Notes: generated by a model from the sequence alone, not told the origin. DNA of 64,000 nucleotides from Desulfurispora thermophila DSM 16022 (GCF_000376385.1 NZ_AQWN01000010.1:62231-126230); one strand, 5' to 3'; shown: positions 26,330-35,530, counted from the first letter of the stretch. Program-made: numbers and translations.

Positions 26330-27922
26330 TCAGCCAGCGGGGCGCCAGACACTGGCAATGGCCTCGGCCACCTTCAGCCCATCCACTGCCGCTGACATGA
26401 TACCCCCTGCATAGCCGGCTCCCTCGCCGGCCGGATAGAGGCCGGCGACATTGGCCTGCATGCTTTCGTCCCTCAGAATGCGTACTGGTGAAGAACTGCG
26501 CGTCTCCACCCCGGTCAGCACGGCATCGGTCAGGTCAAAACCCTTGAGCTGCTTTCCCCAGGCCAATACAGCTTCCTTAATTGTTTCGGCCACATACCGG
26601 GGCAAACACTCTTTTAACAACGCGGGTACTACACCCGGCCGGTAGGAAGGGCGGACTTCACCCCACCGCTCTGTCGGTCGGTCGGCTAAAAAATCGCCCA
26701 GTTTTTGCGCCGGGGCCAGGTAATTGCCGCCGGCCAGAGCAAAGGCCGCCTCTTCATAACGTTCCTGAAAGCGCACACCGGAGAGCGGGTGCCGGCTGCC
26801 GAAATCATCCTCCCCGACCCCCACTAAAATCGCGCTGTTGGAATTTTCCCCGTCCCGCCGGTAGTAACTCATCCCATTGGTCACCACCTGACCCGGACCT
26901 GATGCGGCGGCCACCACCACCCCGCCGGGGCACATGCAGAAAGTATAGGCCGATCGCCCGTTGCGGCCATGGTAAACCAATTTGTAATCCGCCGCTCCCA
27001 GGCGGGGGTGCCCGGCATAATGTTTGTACTGGGCCTGGTCGATCAACCAGCGGGGGTGTTCAATACGCAACCCCACGGAAAAGGCTTTGGGCACCATGGT
27101 CACACCCTGCTCCAAGAGCATTTGGAACGTATCCCGCGCGCTGTGCCCCACAGCCAACACAACTACCGAACAGGGGATGAAATCCTTATCGTTGACCGTT
27201 ACTCCCAGCACACGGTTTTGTCGCACCTGCAAACCGGTTACCTGACTGTTAAAACGCACTTCGCCACCCAACTCAATGATCCGACGGCGGATATTTTTCA
27301 CCACCCGCCGCAGGTTATCCGTACCAATGTGCGGTTTGGCCAAATAGAGGATTTCGGGCGGCGCCCCGGCTGCCACAAATTGCTCCAGCACATAACGGCA
27401 ACGTGGATCGCGGATTAAGGTGGTCAACTTACCATCGGAAAATGTTCCGGCACCACCTTCCCCAAACTGGACATTGGAGCGGTGATGGAGCTTTCCCTGC
27501 CGCCAAAATTCCTCAACCAAACGGGCCCGTTCGTCCACACCGGCCCCCCGCTCCAGAAGCAAAGGAGCAAACCCCAAGCTGGCCAGTGCCAGGGTAGCCA
27601 TTAATCCGGCGGGACCACTGCCCACAATAACAGGGCGGCTGGTTAATGGCTGTTCTCCGCTGATACTGAGTTGGTATTCCACGCGCGGTGCCAAAACCAC
27701 GCCATCATCCTTCACCCTGGCCAGCAATTCGTCCTGATCTTTGACGCGCACATCTACGGTGTACACAAAATGAACCTTGCCCTTGCGGGCATCTACGGAG
27801 CGGCGGTAGATTACATATTCTAATAGCTCGGCCGGTTTAATCCGCAGGCGGCGACAGATTAACTGCCGGAGCAACTCTTCCGGTTCGTCCGGACTCAGCT
27901 GCAGATTGCTCATGCGCAACAT
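26330..27922 (-). CDS. FAD-dependent oxidoreductase (uncharacterised dehydrogenase family)
   Basis: A 530-residue flavoprotein from the ATG at 27922, which has GAGGTGAG upstream; the frame opens at 28006 but would overlap ilvE. The N-terminal 90 residues form a small ferredoxin-like RNA-binding-type domain typical of this family. The FAD Rossmann motif is VIVGSGPAGLMATLAL (98-113), with a second nucleotide motif near the C-terminus (GLYPAGEGAGYAGGIMSAAVDG). Relatives are described only as NAD(P)/FAD-dependent oxidoreductases near BFD/GIDA-like proteins. The substrate is unknown. It follows ilvE by 62 bases on the same strand. Confidence 0.88.
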   Translation of the reverse strand: MLRMSNLQLSPDEPEELLRQLICRRLRIKPAELLEYVIYRRSVDARKGKVHFVYTVDVRVKDQDELLARVKDDGVVLAPRVEYQLSISGEQPLTSRPVIVGSGPAGLMATLALASLGFAPLLLERGAGVDERARLVEEFWRQGKLHHRSNVQFGEGGAGTFSDGKLTTLIRDPRCRYVLEQFVAAGAPPEILYLAKPHIGTDNLRRVVKNIRRRIIELGGEVRFNSQVTGLQVRQNRVLGVTVNDKDFIPCSVVVLAVGHSARDTFQMLLEQGVTMVPKAFSVGLRIEHPRWLIDQAQYKHYAGHPRLGAADYKLVYHGRNGRSAYTFCMCPGGVVVAAASGPGQVVTNGMSYYRRDGENSNSAILVGVGEDDFGSRHPLSGVRFQERYEEAAFALAGGNYLAPAQKLGDFLADRPTERWGEVRPSYRPGVVPALLKECLPRYVAETIKEAVLAWGKQLKGFDLTDAVLTGVETRSSSPVRILRDESMQANVAGLYPAGEGAGYAGGIMSAAVDGLKVAEAIASVWRPAG

Positions 27923-27984
27923 AAAAAAATTGCTCACCTCACGCAAATAGTATAGCCGCCGGTGAAGGCGGCTATCAAGCAAGC

Positions 27985-29049
27985 TCAATCTATATATTCC
28001 ACCCAACCATATTTGTCCGGCTGGGTACCATACTGCAAACCGGTAATATAATCGTACAATTTGTGGGACAGCGGACCAACCTGACCATCACCGGGTACGA
28101 TGATCTTGTCTTTGTACTTAAGCTCATTAACCGGCGAAATAACCGCCGCGGTACCCGTACCGAAGATTTCTTGCAAACGACCGGCATCGGCCGCCGCCAC
28201 CACCTCATCAATGGACAAACGTCGCTCGCTAACCCTTAAACCCCATTCTCTGGTAACTGTGAGCACACTATCCCGGGTCATGCCGCCCAAAATGCTGCCT
28301 TCCAGCGGTGGCGTGACCACTTCGCCATCAATGACAAAAAAGATGTTCATGGTGCCTACTTCTTCAATATACTTCAGTTCCACACCATCCAGCCACAAAA
28401 CCTGGGTGTACTTTTGCTTTTTGGCTTCCTCGGCTGCTTTGAGGCTGGCGGCATAATTGCCGGGAGTTTTCACATGCCCCAGCCCGCCACGCACAGCCCG
28501 CACATACTGGTCGGTGACCATGATTTTTACGGCGTTGAATCCCTCGGGGTAATAGGCCCCCACAGGAGAGAGGATAATCATAAACTTGTAAGTAAATGAC
28601 GGCCTCACCCCCAAAAAGGGGTCGGTGGCAATAATAAACGGCCGGATATACAGCGAGGTTTCTTTGCTGCGCGGCACCCAATCCTGTTCTAGCCTGATCA
28701 GTTCTTTTAACGCTTTTAATACCAGCGTTTCGTCCACCGGTGGGATACAAAGCCTGTCCGCCGAACGATTCATGCGGGCTATGTAGTCGCGCGGTCGAAA
28801 AATGCCTATCCTGCCATCCACCCGCCGGTAAGCTTTGATACCCTCAAAAATAGCCTGTCCATAATGGAATACCATGGTGGAAGGATCCAGGCTCAAAGGG
28901 CCATAAGGCTCAATGCGCGGGTTGTGCCAGCCCGCTTCGGTATTATAGTCCATCACAAACATGTGGTCTGTAAAATTAATACCAAATCCCAGCCGGTCGT
29001 CTGCCGGTTTGGGTTTACCCGTGGTTACTTTTTTGACCAGTATTTCCAC
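27985..29049 (-). CDS. ilvE: Branched-chain amino acid aminotransferase
   Basis: A 354-residue class IV PLP aminotransferase, the last step of leucine, isoleucine and valine synthesis (and the first in their breakdown). The PLP lysine lies in HVKTPGNYAASLKA, and GSILGGMTRDSVL and FGTGTAAVISPV are standard family blocks. The length and MFVMDYN start fit the BCAT group II enzymes. The GTG at 29049 has AGGAGG eight bases upstream; the upstream TTG at 29055 is too close to it. No other ilv/leu genes are in the window. It is divergent from the FapA gene. Confidence 0.93.
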   Translation of the reverse strand: MEILVKKVTTGKPKPADDRLGFGINFTDHMFVMDYNTEAGWHNPRIEPYGPLSLDPSTMVFHYGQAIFEGIKAYRRVDGRIGIFRPRDYIARMNRSADRLCIPPVDETLVLKALKELIRLEQDWVPRSKETSLYIRPFIIATDPFLGVRPSFTYKFMIILSPVGAYYPEGFNAVKIMVTDQYVRAVRGGLGHVKTPGNYAASLKAAEEAKKQKYTQVLWLDGVELKYIEEVGTMNIFFVIDGEVVTPPLEGSILGGMTRDSVLTVTREWGLRVSERRLSIDEVVAAADAGRLQEIFGTGTAAVISPVNELKYKDKIIVPGDGQVGPLSHKLYDYITGLQYGTQPDKYGWVEYID

Positions 29050-29224
29050 CAGCAAAACCTCCTAAACCATTAGAATAGCATTTATTTTATATAAGCTCTG
29101 GCCACAGCAGCCCCAATATATAGTTTGTGTAAAAAATGAAGACAGCAAAAAATCTTCATTTCAAGGTAAATATTAAACATATATTATTACATTCCTGCTC
29201 AATGCAAGATAAAAATACTCGCTA

Positions 29225-29253
29225 GTGACAAATAAAGCGTTCCAGGTTATAAT
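29225..29253 (+). promoter_or_regulatory. Promoter of the FapA-family gene
   Basis: GTGACA (29225-29230), 17 bases, TATAAT (29248-29253). It lies about 70 bases upstream of the ATG in an A+T-rich divergent region; good match to a vegetative sigma promoter. Confidence 0.65.
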
Positions 29254-29322
29254 TAGATTAAATAATCTACCAAAATTTATATTATATCGACATATTATGC
29301 CAAACCAAGGCAGGTGTCAAGC

Positions 29323-30786
29323 ATGGCAGAATTGAAATTACATATCTCTCCCGACAAGCTGACGGCTAAAATCAGCGTCCTGAGCACCAACCTGCCCGAA
29401 AAAAAAGAGCTGTTGGACTTTTTGCAAAAAAACCGTATTATCCATGGTTTGATAGCTGAAGCCATTGAGCAACTCACCACCACCCGCCCCGGTGAACCGG
29501 TAGTGGTCGCCCGCGGCACTCCGCCGCAACCCGGCCGGAACGGGTGGGTGGAACTGCCCTGGCAAAAATCAGCTCATGCCCAGAATCCGAGCAACGAAAA
29601 AGCAATAATTGATTTCCGGGAGACCAGTAAAATAGTCTCGGTTCTCGAGGGCGAGATCATAGCAATTTTGCACGATCCTGTTCCAGGACAGCCCGGTCAG
29701 GCTGTTACGGGCGAAGAGGTTAAGCCACCACCGGTAAAGCCGGCCCGCCTGGTAGCCGGCAAAAATGTCAGTCTTACAGCAGACGGCAAGCAAGCGCTGG
29801 CGAAAAAAGCTGGCCGCCCAATTGCCAAGATGGCCGGGCTAAACTGCTTACTAACCATTGAAGACAGATACACTGTTCAGGGAGATGTATCTATAAAAAC
29901 TGGCAACATCCGCTTTAAGGGAGACGTTCTGGTTACCGGCAATGTGCTGGAAACAATGACCGTGGAGGCAGCGGGCAATCTCACTGTAGAAGGGTTGATC
30001 ACAGGTGCCACTATTCTCTGTGGTGAAAGCCTGGTGGTAAACAAAAACATCATCAGCAGCACAGTCACCGCCGGAATGGGCTTTGTAGAATGCGGCAAAA
30101 TCAGTTACTTGATTGAGGAAATTTATAACAGTGCCATTGATATTTTAAAGGCTGTTGAGCAAATCAAGAGTAAGCTGCCCAATCCGGAAAAGTTCACTTT
30201 CCACCAACTGGTTGATACGGTTTTACAGGGTCGTTTCGGCAATTTACAGAAAACAGTGCGGGAACTGGGAGCAGTAAAAACATTCAATCTCCCCTACGAG
30301 GTGGCGGAAGCCATTGAAGCGGTCAAAGTGCTGAGTGACTACCGGTACACCGCCGAGGACTTTCGTACCATCCTGCAGAGTACCGCGCTGGCATTGAACA
30401 TTATCAAAAGCAGAGCCAACAGCAATGCCATGATCACAGCCCGTGCGGTTTTCAACTCTACGCTGCAGTGCTCCGGACAGGTTGTTATCACCGGTCAGGG
30501 CTGCACTAACTCCAATGTTTACGCCGGCGGCAATGTGCACATCAATGGCTCTTTCAAAGGCGGCAACATTCACAGTGACGGCAACGTTATTATCGGCGAA
30601 CTGGGCAACCCCATGGGTCTACCCCACATGGTCAAGCTGCGCAGCAAAGGACAACTGACCGTGCAAAAGGTTCATCCAGGCGTTACTGTGCAAATCGGGT
30701 CTTCCCGTTACAACGTTACACAGGAAATGTTCAAGGTTAAATTCAAACTGGACGAATATGCTGAAGTAACAATCGTCCCTGTTTAG
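29323..30786 (+). CDS. FapA family (DUF342) polymer-forming protein
   Basis: A 487-residue protein from the ATG at 29323 (SD GGCAGGTG; the frame opens at a GTG three codons earlier). The N-terminal half holds the FapA region, and the central part (about 195-260) consists of short repeats such as GDVSIKTGNIRFKGDVLVTGNVLETMTVEA that fold as a right-handed beta helix, interrupted by a helical insertion (about 275-370) and then resumed. DUF342 proteins are widespread in Clostridia and are linked to cell-surface or flagellar/sporulation contexts, but no mechanism is established. It is monocistronic with its own promoter and terminator. Confidence 0.85.
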   Translation: MAELKLHISPDKLTAKISVLSTNLPEKKELLDFLQKNRIIHGLIAEAIEQLTTTRPGEPVVVARGTPPQPGRNGWVELPWQKSAHAQNPSNEKAIIDFRETSKIVSVLEGEIIAILHDPVPGQPGQAVTGEEVKPPPVKPARLVAGKNVSLTADGKQALAKKAGRPIAKMAGLNCLLTIEDRYTVQGDVSIKTGNIRFKGDVLVTGNVLETMTVEAAGNLTVEGLITGATILCGESLVVNKNIISSTVTAGMGFVECGKISYLIEEIYNSAIDILKAVEQIKSKLPNPEKFTFHQLVDTVLQGRFGNLQKTVRELGAVKTFNLPYEVAEAIEAVKVLSDYRYTAEDFRTILQSTALALNIIKSRANSNAMITARAVFNSTLQCSGQVVITGQGCTNSNVYAGGNVHINGSFKGGNIHSDGNVIIGELGNPMGLPHMVKLRSKGQLTVQKVHPGVTVQIGSSRYNVTQEMFKVKFKLDEYAEVTIVPV

Positions 30787-30795
30787 AATGGACTG

Positions 30796-30834
30796 CAGGC
30801 AGGTGAGGTAGTCTGGCCTTCCCGCACCTGCCTG
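30796..30834 (+). terminator. Terminator after the FapA-family gene
   Basis: Ten-base inverted repeat CAGGCAGGTG/CACCTGCCTG, loop of 19 bases, followed by TTCATTTG, 10 bases after the stop. Confidence 0.6.
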
Positions 30835-30850
30835 TTCATTTGAAGTCCGT

Positions 30851-31159
30851 TTAAATATGTAACTGCGCATAAGGTATTGTCCGGGCCACCCTACCACCGC
30901 GTATCGCCTCTTCATACTCTTCCTGTTCCATCTCTTCCCCCAGCAAAAAAGCCATGTCCACCCCGCAGGTATCGGCAATTAAAGCCAGAGTATCCCAATC
31001 GGGGTAAAACTCGCCGTTTTCCAACCTTTTTACCCACTTACTGGTTTCGCCGATTTTCTGAGCTAAATTCCGCTGTGTAAAAGGCAAATCGCTTTTCTTA
31101 CTGCGTATTTCCCGGGCTGCTTTCACCTGCTGGCCCAGTTTCTTCGGGTCGTACAAAAC
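30851..31159 (-). CDS. Xre-type helix-turn-helix regulator
   Basis: About 102 residues from a TTG at 31159 (GGGAGG upstream); the frame opens to 31240 without support. The HTH spans LGQQVKAAREIRSKK...FTQRNLAQKIGETSKWVKRLENGEFYP, with an unusual eight-residue extension between helices 1 and 2. Residues DWDTLALIADTCGVDMAFLL complete the five-helix domain. The acidic C-terminus has no ligand domain. It is divergent from the unknown gene at 31370, whose promoter lies in the shared gap, so control of that gene is a reasonable guess. Confidence 0.8.
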   Translation of the reverse strand, partial: VLYDPKKLGQQVKAAREIRSKKSDLPFTQRNLAQKIGETSKWVKRLENGEFYPDWDTLALIADTCGVDMAFLLGEEMEQEEYEEAIRGGRVARTIPYAQLHI

Positions 31160-31285
31160 ATAATCCCTCCCTTGCATAAAAAAATAATAAATCATCCTGC
31201 TCTGGGTGATTATTATCATGCACCAAAACAATGCCGACAATTTATTTGCCAGGCTGCCACTTTTTTGTAAGAAGGGACAAAAAAC

Positions 31286-31314
31286 TTGCCTGGAGCAAAA
31301 TCAACCGCTAAAAT
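31286..31314 (+). promoter_or_regulatory. Promoter of the 31370-31825 gene
   Basis: TTGCCT (31286-31291), 17 bases, TAAAAT (31309-31314), about 55 bases upstream of the GTG start. Confidence 0.6.
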
Positions 31315-31369
31315 AAAGTAAGCAAAAAATACATTCTTGCAGTAAAAAGATAACAAGGAGCTGAAAAAA

Positions 31370-31825
31370 GTGCTAATTGACCTGGAAAACAACGGGCCGT
31401 TTGGTATTGGTTTGTTTATCACCCGCGAAAATACTGATTTCAATATGATGATGACCATCAGCTATTACATACCCGGACAAGGTTTCACCAGCTTTGAGCC
31501 TCTGCTCAATTTGGTGGAAAGTGGAGACAAGAAAAAACTATTCACTGTAATAAGTGATTTTATTAATTGTGTGGATAACCCCGCCAACCCGGCCAGCTTC
31601 CAACCCATGCTGAGAGAAGATTTGGAAGTAGCGGCTGTGAGTGCACCTCTGGCCGGCGGATATACCTGGCAGGGGATTACCTGGAACATCCAGACTAATA
31701 ACCAACCGGGGGTTTTCCATATCCGTGTCTTGCAGGCGCTGCCCCAGGAAGAACAACCCGACCCGGTTCGCATCTATGAAAATATTAAAGATGTCCTGCA
31801 CCAGGCTTGTTTAAGATGCTCGTAA
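31370..31825 (+). CDS. Unknown protein divergent from an Xre regulator
   Basis: Not recognised. 151 residues, acidic, without membrane helices or signal. It starts with a GTG behind AAGGAG. The order of beta strands and helices (FGIGLFITRENTDFNMMMTISYYIPG, then GGYTWQGITWNIQ and GVFHIRVLQAL) suggests a compact alpha/beta domain. Own promoter; followed by a long perfect hairpin. It could be a target of the divergent regulator (inference). Confidence 0.65.
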   Translation: MLIDLENNGPFGIGLFITRENTDFNMMMTISYYIPGQGFTSFEPLLNLVESGDKKKLFTVISDFINCVDNPANPASFQPMLREDLEVAAVSAPLAGGYTWQGITWNIQTNNQPGVFHIRVLQALPQEEQPDPVRIYENIKDVLHQACLRCS

Positions 31826-31838
31826 TGCACAGTATTGA

Positions 31839-31871
31839 GACAAGGACATGGCCCAAAGCCATGTCCTTGTC
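31839..31871 (+). repeat. Perfect 14-bp inverted repeat between the unknown gene and the K+ channel gene
   Basis: Arms GACAAGGACATGGC and GCCATGTCCTTGTC with the 5-base loop CCAAA. It has no T run after it on either strand, so it is not a standard terminator. It lies in front of the channel's probable start and inside the over-extended reading frame, which argues against that longer frame. Confidence 0.7.
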
Positions 31872-31942
31872 GGTATATGCTCACCTACCTATTCCACATA
31901 ATTGCCCGGTTAATTAATTTCCCTACCAGACAGGTGAATAAA

Positions 31943-32983
31943 TTGTCCAGTCAGGTAAAGATTTTTTTCCGATCATTTATTACCCTCGCCCTGATTGTCC
32001 TGGCAGGGACAGCTGCCTTTATCTATACCGAAAAATTTAGTTTTATTGACGCCCTCTGGCTGACTGTAATCACCATGTCCACAGTAGGGTTTGGCGATGT
32101 GGTACCACACACTCCGGCTGGCCGGCTGGTAGCGCTTTTGTTGATTATCAGCGGCGTTGGCCTGTTCACCTATGTGCTGAGCACAATTTTCTCCGGCCTG
32201 CTGGAAGGCCAGCTGGCCGAGATGTGGTGGAGGCGCAGGATGCAAAGAAGAATCGGCAAAATGCAAGACCATATTGTTTTGTGCGGAGCGGGCCGGGTGG
32301 GCCGGGAAGTAATTATGGAGCTAATTAGAGAAAGCAACCACAACTTTGTGGTGATTGAAAAAGACCCGGCCCGCCTGGAAGAATTAAAAGAACTGGGCGT
32401 AATGTATGTGGCGGGTGATGCCACCGAGGATCACATTTTAAATGCCGTGCAAATTGACCGGGCCAGCGGTCTGATTGTAACTCTACCCGATGATACGGGA
32501 AATCTGTTTATCACCATGACCTGCCGGACACTGCGACCCGACTTACGTATTGTGGTCCGGGCCAACCGTCCGGAAAACATTGTCAAAATGACCCGGGCTG
32601 GCGCCGATACTGTTATTTGCCCTTCGGCCATTGCCAGCAACCGCATGGCCCTGGCTGTACTTAAACCGGCCAGTGTATCATATGTGCAAACTCTGGTGGA
32701 CAGTAATAATGTAAGTGTGGAACTGGAAGAAGTGGTGCTGGGACCGGATGCACCGATGGCCAACCAGCAACTCAAGAACAGCGGTCTGAGAGAGAAATAT
32801 AACGTCCTGTTGCTGGCTATAAAAAGAGGGGAGCAGACAATATTGAACCCGCAACCGGAAGAAATCCTGCTCCCCAATGATGTACTTATTGTGTGCGGCT
32901 CCTCAGAAATGCTCACCCAGCTGGAAAAAGAAGCCATCGGACACGCACCCGCTCATCGCAGCAGGAGCCTGATGCAGGAATAA
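31943..32983 (+). CDS. Two-helix potassium channel with RCK (TrkA-N/C) domains
   Basis: A 346-residue channel subunit. The first helix is about residues 8-28. The pore loop and selectivity filter are TMSTVGFGDV, followed by the second helix. The cytoplasmic part starts with the Rossmann NAD-binding motif GAGRVGREV and ends with a TrkA-C-like ligand domain (VVLGPDAPMANQQL...). Such channels (MthK/GsuK-like) pass K+ and are gated by ligands on the RCK ring. The start is a TTG at 31943 with AGGTG six bases upstream, directly before the first helix; an ATG at 31877 is an alternative without a ribosome-binding site. Confidence 0.88.
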   Translation: MSSQVKIFFRSFITLALIVLAGTAAFIYTEKFSFIDALWLTVITMSTVGFGDVVPHTPAGRLVALLLIISGVGLFTYVLSTIFSGLLEGQLAEMWWRRRMQRRIGKMQDHIVLCGAGRVGREVIMELIRESNHNFVVIEKDPARLEELKELGVMYVAGDATEDHILNAVQIDRASGLIVTLPDDTGNLFITMTCRTLRPDLRIVVRANRPENIVKMTRAGADTVICPSAIASNRMALAVLKPASVSYVQTLVDSNNVSVELEEVVLGPDAPMANQQLKNSGLREKYNVLLLAIKRGEQTILNPQPEEILLPNDVLIVCGSSEMLTQLEKEAIGHAPAHRSRSLMQE

Positions 32984-32988
32984 CCGGG

Positions 32989-34107
32989 TTAACAACAGTT
33001 AAAGGGAGAGCGCTGGTAGTTACTGAGCAACACTTCCACTCCCTCTCCCAGCCCGGCTATTTCTTGCCGCAGATATTGCTGCAGGAACAGCAGGGCCGGC
33101 TGTTCCGTCTCAAAATGACCGGCATCGATAAAACACATACCTGCCGCCAGCATGTCACCGGCCAGGTGGTAACCAATATCTCCAGTAATCAGAACATCCG
33201 CCCCGGCAGATAAAGCTGAGCGCCACAATTCACCCCCGGAACCACCACATATGGCAACTTTGCGCACCAGGCGTTCCGGTTCACCACCAAAACGCAGAGC
33301 CCGGCAACCCAGCTTTTGTTTTACCACATCCGCCAATTCAGCCAGGGGCAAATCTTTCTCCAAACTTCCCACCCTTCCCAGGCCCGCCCCGGGGAATTTG
33401 TTTTCCAGCTTATACAAATCGTAAGCTACCTCCTCGTAGGGATGCGCCTGGAGCATAGCTGTCAAAACCCTTTTTACCAAACCAGCCGGGATAATGGTTT
33501 CCAAACGCACCTCGGAGGCCAGGCAAATTTCACCCACCTCCCCGTGGAAAGGCTGCGCCCCGCTCAAGGGACGGTATGTACCGGTACCGGCAACTTGAAA
33601 AGTGCAATAATCATAGCGGCCAATATGCCCGGCGCCGGCCCTGCAAACAGCCTCCCGCACCCGGTCAAGATGCTCGACAGGCACAAACACCACCAGTTTG
33701 AACAGGTTACCCCCCTCTTCTTCCCGCAAAGGGCGGATTTCCTGCAAATCCAGCAGCCGGGCCAGCACATCATTAACCCCACCCGGCGCCAGATCCAGGT
33801 TGGTGTGGGCCGCATAAAGACCTATTCCCCGCTCAATCAAGCGATGTACCAACTGCCCCACATTGTCCTGCCACATAATCTGGCGCAAAGGCTTGAACAA
33901 CAAGGGGTGATGGCAGATAATCAGCTGCGCTTCCTGCCGCACAGCTTCATCAATTACTTGCCTGTTCACATCCAAAGATAGCAAAACTCTGTGCACCGGC
34001 TTCTCGCTATCTCCCACCTGCCAGCCGCTGTTGTCCCATGAGGCCGCCAGAAAAGGCGGCGCCAGTTTTTCAATCAGCGCCACCACCTGCTTCGCTTTCA
34101 AGGGCAT
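32989..34107 (-). CDS. Nif3-like dinuclear metal centre protein (YqfO type)
   Basis: A 372-residue member of the Nif3 family (GTP cyclohydrolase I type 2 fold). Metal-binding motifs are IICHHPLLF early and DAGHFETEQPAL at the end. The middle third is the PII/CutA-like insertion seen in YqfO (VVFVPVEHLDRVREAVCRAGAGHIG...YEEVAYDLY). The ATG at 34107 has GGAGGTG upstream. Family function is unsettled. It follows trmK on the same strand by 27 bases, an order well known in firmicutes, where the pair usually sits after rpoD; here rpoD is 8 kb away. Confidence 0.92.
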   Translation of the reverse strand: MPLKAKQVVALIEKLAPPFLAASWDNSGWQVGDSEKPVHRVLLSLDVNRQVIDEAVRQEAQLIICHHPLLFKPLRQIMWQDNVGQLVHRLIERGIGLYAAHTNLDLAPGGVNDVLARLLDLQEIRPLREEEGGNLFKLVVFVPVEHLDRVREAVCRAGAGHIGRYDYCTFQVAGTGTYRPLSGAQPFHGEVGEICLASEVRLETIIPAGLVKRVLTAMLQAHPYEEVAYDLYKLENKFPGAGLGRVGSLEKDLPLAELADVVKQKLGCRALRFGGEPERLVRKVAICGGSGGELWRSALSAGADVLITGDIGYHLAGDMLAAGMCFIDAGHFETEQPALLFLQQYLRQEIAGLGEGVEVLLSNYQRSPFNCC

Positions 34108-34134
34108 GGCCGCCACCTCCAGCTATATTGACAA

Positions 34135-34848
34135 TTAATAATGAAAGCCCGACAAAATATCAGTCAAACGGTATTTTTTTTCCGTAATAAGAGCCATTTT
34201 GTGCTGCAAAACAGGATCCCGTTGCCTGGCCTTTTGCAAACCTGCCAGCACCCTGTCCAGATCGGTTATCTTTTGGACAAGCAAATCGGCAAGCAAGGGA
34301 TGCTTTTGCTCATACAAGCGCGGCCCCAGCTCCAAAATCATCTGGTCAGAGCAAAGTTCCTCTCCCGGTTCAGCAGCAATGACCGGATAAATTTGCCCAC
34401 CTTCCCGTACCAGTTCTTCCTCGACCAGAGCAAACCCGGAGCAGGCTAAAAATAAGCGCAATGGCCCGGCATCGGCCATGGGTTGCAGCACCAGGCGTTT
34501 AATTCCCGCCAGCACTGCGGGCGGCGCAAACTGAATTATCTTGCTCATGTTTGCCCCTCCCATTCCGGCCAGCACAGCCACATCGGCCTCACCCGGCAAC
34601 AGGGGCGACAGACCGTCCCCCAGCCTGACGTCAATTTTCCCGGTCAACCCGGCTTCTCTCACCGCCGCCAGCGCCCTTTGGTAGGGTTGCCAGTTTAGCT
34701 CGGTAGCCAGAGCCCGCGCACAAAGACCACTGGTTATCAGGTAGATCGGCAGTTGGGCATGATCAGTGCCCACGTCAACAACCACGCTTCCCGGTGGTAT
34801 CAAGCGAACAATAGCGGACAGGCGCGCCGAGAGCAGCAAACACATCAC
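34135..34848 (-). CDS. trmK: tRNA (adenine(22)-N1)-methyltransferase
   Basis: A 237-residue SAM-dependent enzyme that makes m1A22 in tRNA. The SAM motif is VVDVGTDHAQLPIYL, followed by ATELNWQPYQRA and the conserved VLAGMGGANMSKII. A helical C-terminal domain follows, as in B. subtilis TrmK. The start is a GTG at 34848 overlapping the acuA stop (GTGA), or the ATG one codon later. It is in an operon acuA-trmK-nif3. Confidence 0.92.
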   Translation of the reverse strand: MMCLLLSARLSAIVRLIPPGSVVVDVGTDHAQLPIYLITSGLCARALATELNWQPYQRALAAVREAGLTGKIDVRLGDGLSPLLPGEADVAVLAGMGGANMSKIIQFAPPAVLAGIKRLVLQPMADAGPLRLFLACSGFALVEEELVREGGQIYPVIAAEPGEELCSDQMILELGPRLYEQKHPLLADLLVQKITDLDRVLAGLQKARQRDPVLQHKMALITEKKYRLTDILSGFHY

Positions 34849-35411
34849 TCCTGCTTCAATATATCTTCAAAAAACATCAAGCTTTCCAGATCCACCCGAC
34901 TGCCCAATCTGGCCATCAGTACATTGGCCGGGTGCTCAATAATGTCGGGATCGCTGGTGGCCTGGGGTATAAACCCCACCTGTCCGAAGAACCTGTCCAG
35001 CATGCGCCGGTACTGCCAGACATCCATGTTATTGCCGGCCAGATCCCAGTGGCGATAATATTCCGTGGTAATTACAATATAATCTTCAAAAAACTGATCG
35101 CTGAAAATATACTTTAATAATGCCGATCCCACATGCCTCCTGCGCCAGGATCTGGCCACCTCCACTCCCCCCAGTTCCAGAACCAGGGGATGGCGGGCAT
35201 ACCGGCTGTCGGGATCGGGAGCGTGAAATGCCACATATCCGATGATGGTATCCAGATAGCACGCCGCATAAATACGTCCCTGGGGCAGAGTGGTAATTTT
35301 TAGCAGTGCTAATTTTTGCCGTTCGTACGGACGAAAATTGTTCAGCTCACTGCTCATTTCCAGTTGTTGCAACTGATCGGCCCGCAAAGGACCGGCAATA
35401 TTCACGCCCAA
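34845..35411 (-). CDS. acuA: AcuA-like protein acetyltransferase
   Basis: A 188-residue GNAT enzyme. It matches AcuA of Bacillus by the remembered block YIVITTEYYRHWDLAGNNMDVW (from about 114), by HPANVLMARLG and by VDLESLMFFED near the end. AcuA acetylates, and so switches off, AMP-forming acetyl-CoA synthetase in acetoin/acetate metabolism. The acetyl-CoA loop is RSWRRRHVGSALL. In Bacillus it is encoded with acuB and acuC, which are missing here; instead it opens an operon with trmK and nif3. The start is TTG at 35411 (or GTG at 35405) behind GAGGTGATGG. Confidence 0.88.
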   Translation of the reverse strand: MGVNIAGPLRADQLQQLEMSSELNNFRPYERQKLALLKITTLPQGRIYAACYLDTIIGYVAFHAPDPDSRYARHPLVLELGGVEVARSWRRRHVGSALLKYIFSDQFFEDYIVITTEYYRHWDLAGNNMDVWQYRRMLDRFFGQVGFIPQATSDPDIIEHPANVLMARLGSRVDLESLMFFEDILKQE

Positions 35412-35530
35412 ACCGCCATCACCTCAAAAATATTTTTCACACGGAAAACTTGTCCCTCCGGCTGGATACTTATAAAATAAAAACTAGTATCATATCCACA
35501 CAACAACCAGACCCGCAGCGGAGAACTGCC

